Shown here piece after piece: positions 35,701-47,700 of a stretch of DNA of 64,000 nt. A program made the translations under genes and the position numbers. Where the stretch lies: positions 5,195,294 through 5,259,293 of the forward strand of contig NC_020168.2 of NCBI RefSeq assembly GCF_000224145.3, read 5' to 3'. Source of the stretch: Ciona intestinalis (taxonomy: Eukaryota > Chordata > Ascidiacea > Phlebobranchia > Cionidae). The notes under the pieces are model-generated. The model did no database searches. It was not told where the DNA came from and worked only from the letters and a program-made list of their open reading frames with translations. Each line of letters opens with the position of its first letter. Position 1 is the stretch's first letter.

Positions 35701-38700
35701 AATATAGTTACTTACTCGTCGTAGTAACTGTTGGTAAGTGAGTTCGAACGTCGCATGCTCGTGTTCGGCAATAAACAACTTTGTTTTGAATGCTCTTGTT
35801 GATTTATCACGCGCTGCCACGTGACCAGCAGTTTTACCAGTTTGCTTCGCCTAAACACAAATTATTTATTCGAAACCAAACACGTATTATGAGCAATCGT
35901 ATATTGAAAAACTCTCTTTACATCTTGACGACGTTGTACAATAATTTGATCGCGTGCATTCACATGTGTACAGAGTATAAGCAAACATGTCACTCAACAT
36001 CATACTTCTTACATAAGTTTCTCTGGTCCAGTTGTCTAAATGGAATGTCCAAATTACCCACCACGTGAGGACAATACGAAACATTTAGTCAATTTTAAAA
36101 AATGGGTTAAAATCAAATGCAATTTAAACAAATAGCCACACGTTGATTTCCCCCACACTTTAATACCTACCTTATCATATACTTTCTTCGCCTTTTCCTT
36201 TGTTTCAATGCTACCAACGATGATTTGTTGCCCAGTAGTCATCGTAAGATTAACTATATAAGCATCGGCGGGCAGTAGGATATGAAACTCAGCTTCCCGA
36301 CCAATATCCGCGTTGTTTGTTACTCGCGATGTGACCACGGTTTCTGCGTACCTAAAATATAAAGACGAATGATTGTGAATTTAACTTTCTTTATCCCCAC
36401 GTGGACGAAAAACGACAGTCGCTATAACACCGATGTTCCGTTTTATACACATGAGGTTAAATACTGTATACCTCCAAACGTAGAGGATAAACAATATGGC
36501 CATTTAATTTATAGTATATTGGGGATGAAACGGGATAGATTTAAATCTCTTTGTTGGTAAAAACAAAAATCATACTTAAAAATAACCCTTCCGTAAGGTG
36601 GCAGTCGCGAGCCGTTTACCTTGCGTTTATTGTACCGACGATGTGAAGAGAATCAACTCTTGGTCGTTTCTTCTGTCCGACCACGATCGTACAAGTTCCG
36701 TATTGAAAAGAACCCGGCAAGTTACCGCGCACTGTAATGTATTTGTTTACACTAAGACTGCATAATGCACCTATAGTAGGACATACTATCCCATATTTCG
36801 TAATGTTTAGACATTAACGAAATGAGTCGTAAGGACACGGGTATATAATTTTGTGAACATTCTTTGTTTACTACTAAAAGTACGACGGTAAAAATACCTG
36901 GCCTAAATCCTAGAACCCATAACGTGCCACGCTGCGGAACCTCACTCAAAAAAATAAAATACATTAAGCTTGAATATAGTATATTGTACCGGTTGCAGTG
37001 AGAATCGAGGCCACTCCATCCTTTACACTGGTAGGGGCAAGTAAATGGACGGTGAACACACGACTGGTACCAGATGGAATACTTTTCCTGCCATAAGATG
37101 CAGACGAGGAAGAGAAGGACTTCGTATCAGAAAGACTGAACAGAAAGGAATCCTGTATAAAACAAATGCAAAAATAGTTGTGAATACTTTAAAAAGTGAT
37201 ACAAAGTTCGTGCTGTTGCAGGCGGATTGGTAAAAATATGTGGGTAGAATGGGTTAGATTTTTGTTTTTTAAACCCCTTTGGTGGTAAGCAAAGAATATT
37301 TACAAAAGTATAATCGTAGCCGTGTGACTGTAAAAGGCCCCGGTAATTGTCAAAAACATGATCAGGAAAAGGTCTTAGGTGATAACAGTATTCCATCTTA
37401 CTTCACAGTACTATACTTTAAACGATGATAAATAGTTTGTGATAAGGCAGGATTGATGAAATATTGAGATGACAAATTCAAGCGATAAAAGTGGGCACGT
37501 TCCACCTCATTGTGTGGTCAGGCTCGATAAACATTGGGCTTTACCACAAGCTGGTAGTTTTAAACCGCAGTATTAATGTAATGCGCATTGCTTTACTGCT
37601 TCAAATGTTATACTAGCTTTGTTTACTATACTATAAGCTAGTATGACATGTGAACGCTTTATATCAGGAGCGGAAAGCGACAGTGGACCTATTGACAAAG
37701 AGACCACCCGCTGTGCGAGGTTAAGCAGCGAGAAAAGACCACTTACATTTCCCCCCTTGTTAGTGACCGTAATGTTGACCGGTGTCCTGACCCCGGCTCT
37801 GAAGACGACGTCGGTAAGGTCACACTCCACGGTCACATGCGAAGGTGAAATCAGCCGAGGAATCAGTCGCCTGAATGTGTTGCCTGCACGAAAATAACGA
37901 GTTGAGGACAATTTTGGAGCCACGCGAAAACGACTTGAAGTCAAACGAATATTTGAGCAAAGCCGGTCACACCTTTAACGAATGTTTAACCTTACATATT
38001 GTGACAATGGCGCGTGTTCAACGTTTAAACTAGAGAAGTTTACGCTTTTCTAAGAAAAATGCTGACAAAAAATTATTGTAAGCAATAGATTTAATTGCCC
38101 ACTCAAGTTGGTCAGTTTATCAGTTATGATTTGTACCAGATGCCGCTGTGTCCACACAGACTTGCCCGGCTTATTTATAATGACTAGTCTGTCAATCCCA
38201 GAAGAGGTCGCGCGGACAGCACCCTACTCGCCATTAAGTGTAACGCGATAGCTTAAAACTGTAACAACACGGGCAAAGGACATGTACAGGAAACGGCCGT
38301 TTTTACGCAAGAAACACTGGCCCAAATCGGCCCATTAACTTTATACCATGCTTCACTGCCACAAATTCAACGTGGCATTAAATTTTCAACAGCAGTAGTG
38401 CTTTCTGTTTCCTGCTATTTGTTTCCTACCCAAAAGAAAAGTGAAGCACCTTGTGTTTGTCCACAGTTATTCGCAAAACCGTGACTGTTTTCAAACAGCT
38501 ATTTTCAGACAGCAACAGGCAGCAGTAACCCACAAACAAACCGACCGTAGTATAGCTTTCGATAGGTAGCGAAGACAAAGGACCTTCACACCACATCACT
38601 TGAAGCAGAAGTCCATGTTCCATTCAATGTCAATTACCCGTTGAAACATCAAACGTTTAAATAAACAGAAAAATCTATGGCTCGACATACACATACAGAT

Positions 38701-41700
38701 GTCAAGCAAGAAATACAGGGCTGTTACACGCAATCCTTTGACAGGAGCATCTGTAACCATGGAAGCGAAGTTGTTTGCCGACGTCACGACTAAGCGAGCA
38801 CACTGATGACACGGATATCTTGTTGCAATCGACAGTTGATCTCCTTGTTTCGCAAAAATAGACCACTGTTCAGTGGATGCCAAAATCAGTGACCCTTCCC
38901 TTTGAACTTGTCTGCTTCGTGCACCAAACACGAAGATTGACTGTAAATTCACTTGTTTTTACAACGTATTATCGCTTCCACAAGGTTTCGTCTTGTCCGC
39001 GCTATTTAAAAGGGGTTAGATAAGAAGGGGGTTTAGTATCGCCTTTAAATTGTATTTCGGAAGTAAACAAGTTTTCCGAGTCAGCGGATCGAGTGACTGA
39101 CAAGAAACGATTGCTGTAACTCTCGGCTTACTCTCTATAGTTGTATCGTTACAAGAAAGGGGTAATGTGATTGCTTACTGACAGACCGATGCGGTGTGAG
39201 AAATTTCCGTTCCCTACCACCTCGAAAACCAAGGCAGCTCAATTATTCCGCCCCAGCTGCCAAAAGCGCGAAACACCTCCCGCATACCAAGTAATCCAAT
39301 TAAAGTGGAGGTTTTCGCGAGAGGCAAGAGAAAGAGCGCAGAAAATTGCCCACGTCAAAATTTATGATTCTCACGATGACAGGGCTGTTGAGATACTATA
39401 TCCCCACACCTATTACCGTGGTGTTTTTCCAAGCCACGGTATGGGATAGCGGTGAATTTTGGGCTCGATAAAATCGCGTGTGGTTCCTTTGCGCGGTAGC
39501 AGGGTAGCAGAGCCTCGATTCCTGTGGTTAACCACGATCGTTCCGCCAACAGCTTCCTTTAGTGCGTTGGTTGAATCCGGATTGACCGGGCTTTAATCTC
39601 AACCAAACCTTATATTCAGCGCTTGTAATTTGATCAAGCGTCTAATTAGGGTGAGCTGCGGAAAGTAGGACAACTATCGACAACACATGTAAAAGCGACA
39701 TCGGAAACAGCTTCTCACGCGCAGAAACTTTGATTCAGATTTTAAAACTGCTTTAGCTTTATTTTAAAACTTTGTTTATTGCCAATCTACACAAAATTAA
39801 ACAGCGTCCTGGATTAGTTTTTTCAAGCAAAACGGCTTCCCGGCTGTAAAATTACGCACCGTCGATATCGTATCCTTTTCATATGACTTCCGCAACTGCG
39901 TTTTGACTTGCCTTTCAAATGCAGCTAAGCCGTTTGACCCCAGTTGCCTTGTTACTCACTGTGAGTTCTTTGAAAATTAGAATCATCCAAAACCATTCGT
40001 GCATTCCGGCGGCGTACAGCGCTGCCATGGGGGCGCAGGTGCCGTGAACTTTTACGCTCCCAGCAAAACGCGTCCCCTGACAATACGGCACCGGGTATTT
40101 CCGAGACTACTGGGACTGCTTTGGAGTTGGAAAACAAATTCCAAGTTTTTCAGGCGCAGTGGTCCCTTGGATTGTAAGACCGTACAATTGCTGCTAGCGA
40201 ATGTGTATTTCCTTTTTTCTCTGAACGTTTTTTTTGGTGCTTAATTCTTTAAAATACATAACGGTTTCCAAATTATACGTTACATGTTGCTATGCATATA
40301 TCAGCATGCCAAAAATCAACATCCAGTGTTTATTGTAATCATGAACTGCCCCCCCGCCTGCGTTAAGTGATTAGCATCGTATGTTTTATACCGGTATGCG
40401 ATGTTATACATGAATTAGGGGCGTCTTATCTGCCAAACAGCTGCTATACATTATGTAACTGTCAAACTACAGGTGATGTAATGTATTGAGATAAGCCTAA
40501 CTTTCAACACGAACGCCCGACATTTTCGTGTAGGCAATTCCATGCATTGTCACACAGCCGGTTTTTTCCAGACTTTTCAGCGGTTTGATTTGCGTACTTT
40601 TTCAAAAGCTGTTTCGTTGTTTGAAACATTTCTGCATTTATGTATACACAATTTTGATTTTCTGTTGGTATGTACCTGTCAATAGTTATCGACCACATGT
40701 TTGCTGCCCAGTGGAGTGGGGTAATACGGGACATGTTTTCGTTCCATTTAATAGTAAACATTAAATAAATGCTTTGTTAATTGTTAAAAACACGACCAGA
40801 AAATAAGAAATTAAGGTGCTAACGATATCCCACCTTACCCCACCGTACTATATAAATAGGAATGTATATAATGTAATTTTAACTTTATTACTTAGTTCAT
40901 ACCTAGTTCGTCTATTCCTTCCACTACAACATGAAACGGCTGAGGCGATCCAAGTCCATTATTTAAGTATGACGTCATAGAGGATTCTGTGTCAAACTCA
41001 TTCACTTTGACTGGGTCCAAAACTTCTTGCCCATGCTCGCCAATAAACCGAATCGTTGTGATTTTGGCGGTGTTTATGTTTTCGTCGGTAGGTTTGAACC
41101 CGTAAGCGTCAATGATAAAACCGAGAGACTGCAACGGGGATGGATGGCCGCTCAAAATCTAAAGAGACAGGTGTTAGAAATATGATATAGTAGGGTGGGG
41201 TAGGGGGTAAGATAAGACACTTTTTATTCTCTTTTCTCGGCCCATTTGATAGAATACAAAAAACATTTATGCAGATTTATATAAGCATAGCACCGCGTTT
41301 CTTTAGGCGCTGGCAATAGTTCAAAACAAGATTGAAAACTATAGGTTTTAGGTGCTGACGGTATCCATCTTACCCAACAGTAGCATATTATATTTAAATA
41401 TATTTAATGGTCGTTCTAACAGGTAAACCGGGGACTGGGAATTTGCGGCGGTAATACAGTGGGTTGGCGTCATACAAACACCCATGTGGTGTAATAACAG
41501 CCATATGTTGTATATCGCACATGAACTGTTCCCTTGTATGTAAAATTTGGTTGTTTAAAAGTAGAAAATTCTTAAACTTTGATCCGAGTTAACGGGTTGT
41601 ATAACACTTAACGACAGCGAAAACTACTTTCGGTTTTATTGTAAGATTAGCACTATAACTTATGCAGCAGCGACCCGGCAAATCACCTTTGGCCGTTGTG

Positions 41701-44700
41701 CAAACATATTTTGATGAAACGGGTGTTAATCTGTCAAGGCGATTTTATCGCAAAGTTAAATACGGGAAGTCTTGGGAGTCCCTTCAATTACTAACTCACT
41801 GTCGTTCTACTGTACCAACAAAACGACCGAAAACGATTGACAAGGCACCGCAGAAACTTCACGCGGCTCGGCGATTAGGGCTCTTCGAAAAACAAGACCT
41901 TTGCCGCAACAAAGGGCCAAGGGTTAGTTGGTCTGCTTTGTGAAATACTGGAGTAATTCTTGTGCCATTGGCCGCGCACAATAAACAGGTCGGGCGTGCT
42001 GTTTTATTTGCCCGGAAACGTTTCGGCACTTCAGGACCTCGAAAGTGGTTGAGTTCGCTTATACGGAACGGGCGAGAGCCGCGTCTTTGAACAACGTGTA
42101 CAGTGGATATATCCGAAAAAAATGAACTAGAGTTTAACGTTTTCTGTTTTGCTATACATAGGTATCATAATACAACAACATTCTGCTAGATTCTTATAAT
42201 TTTTATCAGTGTTGAGTTTCAATCGAGTGGAGTAGATTTTGCGTTTAGATATACTACTTTTAACACGGCTTTGGTGCCACGAGTGTGGATAAGAGCTGCA
42301 TTATCGTACTTGTTTAGTCTGCAACGCTGCACGCTGAAATTCGATCCGAAAATATGCATTCATCCTGCATTGGAATTTAGAGCATACCAGCCGAGTTGCT
42401 ATTTTCATGAGGGCTTGAGGTAATGGAGTGGGTGCGACAAAAGCTTAAAGGGCCTGAAATGGGTAGTGCGGGTGGCGGGCCTTAACAAAAGTCACTTGAA
42501 ACTGCGGTTACGAATCGGGTTCAGGCGAGGGCAGAGAAAAAGACACAAAAGTTTATTATGAACTACACAGCAAGGCTAACCGCCCACTCAGGGGTCATGG
42601 CACGTTTATGCATTCTTCTTATACCTCCCACACGGGTATAACTTGGCGGCTACCGCGAAATTTGTGTTATAAACACTTGATATTTGCGCCTTTGGCGCTG
42701 GTAAGGCGCTATAAGTTAAACAACCGGAGCGGATATACTCAACCCACGCAGTTTACTGACCTTGTACTCGGATGCGGCATCTGTCGGATTTTTCGCCAAC
42801 AAAGTCAAGAGAGCGCCGAGGGTCGACTTTGCAGTCACCTTCACTTCGCATGCGGCGGATGAAGTCGCGGAAAAATTGACTGTCCAGTTTCCGAGTTCGC
42901 CTTCGACCGGCAACGATGCAGACTTGACCTGACCGTACCTGAATGAAGACAACTTTAAAATTCCGTTTTAAGCTTGAGGGAACTTTACGACGAGCGCAGC
43001 AATTTTGATCTGCTCACTTTGACGCAAGTTAAATAAGCGCGGCAATAACAACGGCATGATTCATATAAGCGACCACGTTAAGTGGGTCGCAGTGTCGCGA
43101 TGGCTTCGCCGTTAAAAAGGTCAGATTTCAGGTTTTCGCGCAAATACGCCGGAGTTTAGTTTTCGTCCACGGCCTAACTATGCCAGGGCCGGGCCGTTAA
43201 AGCTAGCGTACACAAAATGTGGCGCCCGGCCAAAAATACAGGTCTGTTTCTGAGTCCAACGCTCATCCATGCCACCATGGCTCGTTACAACTGACGTAGG
43301 TAATTGCTAAGTTACAGGGGAATCCCAGCAGTTCTATCAGAGGAGCAAGAATCTCCGACAGTCGAACCGCCCACGTCCCGCCAACTCTCCATTTCTCCTT
43401 ACGTTGTTTACGCCACAGAAGTCGATAAAATTGCGCACCAACCAAAGTGCTGGCAACGGGTGAATTTTCGCCACATCTCAATCAAAAGCTGCCAGTCGTC
43501 GTTTCTCGCAGATTGGAATAATATTTGAACTAATCTACGTTAATCCCCGCATCGGAACCGACATGTGTGAAACTGTGGTTTCCGCAAACAAAAACGTTTG
43601 TACATTAATACAAACACGGCTCATTTACAAACCGCGGCTGCGAGACACTGACCCATTTTTACAAACTTGTTATTCCCAATCCGTATCACCAGCCCCCTGT
43701 ATTAGTAAACACATCCTAATCAGGCTCCATTTCCGTTGGCAGCAGAGACGCGTTCGGTTCAGCGCCTGCTGACCTGCGGTTACTGTACAAACACGTATCT
43801 GGTCATTATCAAACTATAGTGACCTCACTCGAACCAGTGATTACGACAAGGCATTTTTGATCCCAATATTGTGTAAAAGAAAAGAAACCTAAAATTACCG
43901 AGCATTAACGAGTAGGTAGGGCGATATGTTTTTAGATAATTGCGCTTTAAGGGCTAGATACTGATTTAGGAAATAGATCCGCGGGGAAGGAAATAAACAT
44001 GTCTGGAAACCTATTGCGCCATTGTGTTCTAATCATTATACGGATGTCCAATGTACCAGAAATATTTGGTTCTGTTTTTTTCGGCACAGGGTCAAGTGTA
44101 TAGTAGGGTGGGGATAGATGGGAAACATTTTCAATCTATTTTCACGTCCCATTTTAGTAGTAAACGGATAATATTTAGAAAATAACCATTGACAGCGACT
44201 TAAAAAAACGTTGTTAAGTGTTAAGGACACGATTTGGTATTTGGTTGCTAACAGCATACCCATAAAACATATGGACATTTCCTCCGGTCTTGCGCAGTGA
44301 CCAAAGTCAAGCGAGAATGTTGTGTTTTTATAACACGGTGCTTGGTTTCAGCAATTCTGTGGTGGTTGGGCGGAGAGGACAAACCAACCATTGTTTATTC
44401 AGCCATTAAAGCCGAACGGACTCCAGTGAATGACCGTCGGGAGAGATTTTGACGTGTGACGTGGGTTAGTTTCCTATGCGCCTCAGATCTAACTCGTTTT
44501 AATCCAGCGAAATATTTCAAACGGAAGCAAAACGTGGCCGCCTCCTTTCGTTCAGCTGCCATAGCGGGGTTTTGTAAGAAACAGCTGGGGCAAAGTTGAC
44601 ACCTGTTATACGTCTTCAAGCGGCGGCTATTCGGCCTACTGCTTTATTAAGTGTTTCTGCTTGTCAGTTGTTGGACAGGCATAATACGATGCGTTTACAC

Positions 44701-47700
44701 AAAAGCGAGAAACCTGGTTCATGGTTGATTGCGAGAGATTGTCGCCTTTGTCAGGCGAGGTTACTTTTGACGGTTCTATTTTCCGTTGAGATTAATTTTG
44801 CAAGCTTGGCAAAACAGGTCTTTTATCTCGATACAGTATTGGAATCGAAAAAATTAAGGTCAAACCTAGTTTGCCAAGTGCGCCTTTACCCAAGGTACCT
44901 GACCTGACACACGGACCATTGTGCTTTAGAACCAAAACAAACCCGAAATAAACCACTGGTTACACCCAGCTGACAAGAACAAAGCCGAGTTAAAAATACA
45001 TTAAGTGTGCAGGTCTTGATTTCTGTGTATAATACATACAACACGTTTCTATTTGCTACACTTGCAGTAAATAAATCCCCAATACGACAGAAACAGGTTT
45101 GACCAATTAAAATTATAGACTGAGTAATTTTTTCAATAAAGGGGTTTAAGCTTTATTTACTATAAATAGTCAATAACACGGTTCATGCTTACTTGTGCAC
45201 AAACTGTGCTTGTCTACCACCGCTGGTTGTCAAAAGCAATTCGTCACAACCTCCATTCGCTTCAATTGAGATCTCAGATACAGTTTTGTCCATTGGGAAT
45301 CTTAAGTTATGAACCCGACCTGCAGAATACGTTACAAATAAAACATCATATTTTTTTAATATTAAATACTGCTACAATACCTGACCGTTTTTTTTAATAT
45401 TTGGAAAATATCAAACGGAATGACGTGTGTGTATATTATAGGTTGGGGTAAGATAATCTCATTTTTAGAGAAATAATATTTTATTATAACCCAGTGACAC
45501 TAAATTGGCATTTTTAATTGTTACGAAACAAAAATATGGGGTTTTATGTGCTAGCTAGAGGTATCTATTGTAGACTACCCCACAGTACAATGTATACTTA
45601 CAAGATAATACAAAATCTTAAAAGAAATTATAGCCATACCTTGATGATGCTTGACCTTGACCTTTGCAAGTGTTACACCCGCTTGTTTAAGACCTGATTG
45701 AACGACTTCAGTAGCTTGGAAAATCTGATCTTTTCGTACAACCAGAACCTGCAAGCAAATCGTATGGTAGGTCGGGGTAAGATGGTCTATGATTCAGTCT
45801 ATTGCTCGCCTTAGTTGATTGTATAAACAAAGAATATGCATACTATTGTTAAGTGTATCTTCATAATTCTGTAAGAGCGTTGATAATTGTTAAAAAAGTT
45901 TATGAAATATGGTTAATATGCGCTATAACGGTATCTATTTACCTCACAGTACTATATTAGGTTTGTCTGACGACTAAAAAGTAACAAGATCCGAACGATA
46001 TGCAAAAAATAATCACTGATGTTTGTTTTCTTTATGTGTACCTTGCCACCCGTCGACGCTGCTATGTGCTCATACAAATCTTGGCATCGTAAATATCCTT
46101 GAGATCTCGAGCAAGAGCCCAGTTGATGTGTCAATATAAACACCACAGTGATCTGTTTCTCCAGAGCTTGGGCAATGACTGCATCCTAAAAACCAAACAA
46201 AATATTAAAATAATTTTTTAAAGGTGATAAAAAAAGATACTATAAATGTAACACAATTCGGTTGAAAAACACACCCGCTGTAACTAGCCACAGTTTTATG
46301 GCAAAATGTTCATTCCAACGACCTCATGCTTCTGTAGTAAACCAGTACTGACCTGAAGGGTGATATCTTTTGCTTCTACATCAGTTATAACATATAACGT
46401 TGAACCTGGTCTGCTGTTTTCAATGCCTAGTTGAATTCCTCGCATGCAGAGTTCTGGAGCATCGCCTCCACCGTGGGCGTACAACCTATAACACCATTGT
46501 ATGTAATTAAATGGGCATATACCAACGAATCTCAAATGTGATTTAAAGTACAATAAAAGTTTCAAAAAACGAATAAAATGCGTGTCAATACTCAAAAACG
46601 TCGTGTCAAAAAAGAAAATCTTTTAGTTGTACTGACCTGCCAAGAGCTTTTTTATATTTCTGTGGATCGTTAGTGACAGTAACAGGACCCACAGTCGGGT
46701 CGTTGAAAGGAACGAGAACAAAATCTTGTGGACGGTCGAGTGAAGATTGAAGCAGGTCAATGACTTCCTAGTAAAAAAAAAACAAAAGTTAAAAAAATCG
46801 AAAAAAATGAAGATGCAGTATAGGGTTATATCACGAATGAACAGAAAACAACCGTAGTTATAACACGGGTAATACACATCGTGCTTACGAGTTACCACGA
46901 ATATAACTTTGTGTGTGTTTGTTTTTATCATGAAAAATTGTTTCTTACCGGTATGGTGCTGCAGACTACTTAAACGAACTTGTGACATATCGTTTTGGCT
47001 AATATGCTATAGATAGTTATAAAGCCAGGTATACTTGTGTTTTACCTCAGCTCTGGATTTGGCGGCTTCTATCTCGCCTCCCATGCTCCCAGTATCATCA
47101 ATTACAAAAGTGAGCGTCGTACCAGCCTGAACGCCAAGGAATTGACCGAACTTTAAATCCCCAATTTCATTTCGAAGTCTGAGACCATAAAAACATATTT
47201 AACACATGAGTAAAAAACACACAACAAGACAAAGTTTACCGTCCGTATTCTACCGATATAGCTTCTTCTGCCGATTCCACGTTCGAATTTGGCAAACATT
47301 GATAATCCGTCCAAGTGCTTGTACCACCACTGTATTCTTCAAGTACAGACAGCAATAGCGTGCCCATCTGTTTACGAGCAAAATCGGGGCTCCCGGCATC
47401 AGCATACTTGTATAAGTTACGTCTCAACCTTATCCGATCCTCTTTTGCAGAATTCGGTGGATTTGCATAAACCAAATCCAACACTGCTTTTTTAAACTCC
47501 ACAGCTGATGCTCCTTCGCCGTAATAGACACGGAAAATCTCATCCAACGTTTTAAATCCGTATTTACCCGGCTCCAATGGCGGCTCTTCGCCCCTCGGGT
47601 TATCGGCGAAATATGAAGTAGCAATGCTAAGAATTGTACGAGTTATGAGACTTTTCAGGGGTGTACATTCCGTAATATCTTCAGGAAGTCCATTGTAATC

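Larger units (their letters stand above)
23792..36731 (-). other. ITIH: ITIH half of the fusion gene
   Basis: Family role: hyaluronan-binding heavy chains stabilising extracellular matrix. The VIT domain is clear (YAETVVTSRVTNNAD, LPADAYIVNLT, KAKKVYDK, AKQTGKTAGHVAARD, FELTYQQLLRR). The VWA domain has all metal-site parts: DTSGSMFGYK, RGGTNM and FLTDGR. Further matches are HTIGFGSLVDMRFLEKLA, FFDEVSAPVLTDVTIEY, ERLWAFLKVKMLL, HNFVTPLTSLVVVRPED and SGDPHFIVPL. The last is the site where ITIH precursors are cleaved after Asp and joined to chondroitin sulfate. Between RPED and DPHF stands an unusual Lys/Arg/Glu-rich helix of about 40 residues. The C-terminal exon (23971-23792, VIGQFLNSHVML) is separated by a 5.4 kb intron. 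Confidence 0.9.

Noticed and set aside
36512-36575. Further MITE fragment
   Set aside because: Only a weak resemblance (ttggggatgaaacggg); too short to call.
36752-36964. Start codon and signal exon for a separate ITIH gene (MYFIFLSEVPQ)
   Set aside because: Not signal-peptide-like, contains MITE sequence, and its donor phase does not fit exon 36731-36620 better than the fusion model.
38596-38952. 118-codon minus-strand frame as an extra exon of the VWA7-like half
   Set aside because: Exon 41158-40903 joins directly and in phase to 37883-37747 (EGIDEL then GNTFRRL). The frame starts from GTG and has no matching family sequence.
41662-41943. 93-residue plus-strand frame in an intron
   Set aside because: No recognisable domain; probably chance in a less AT-rich intron.
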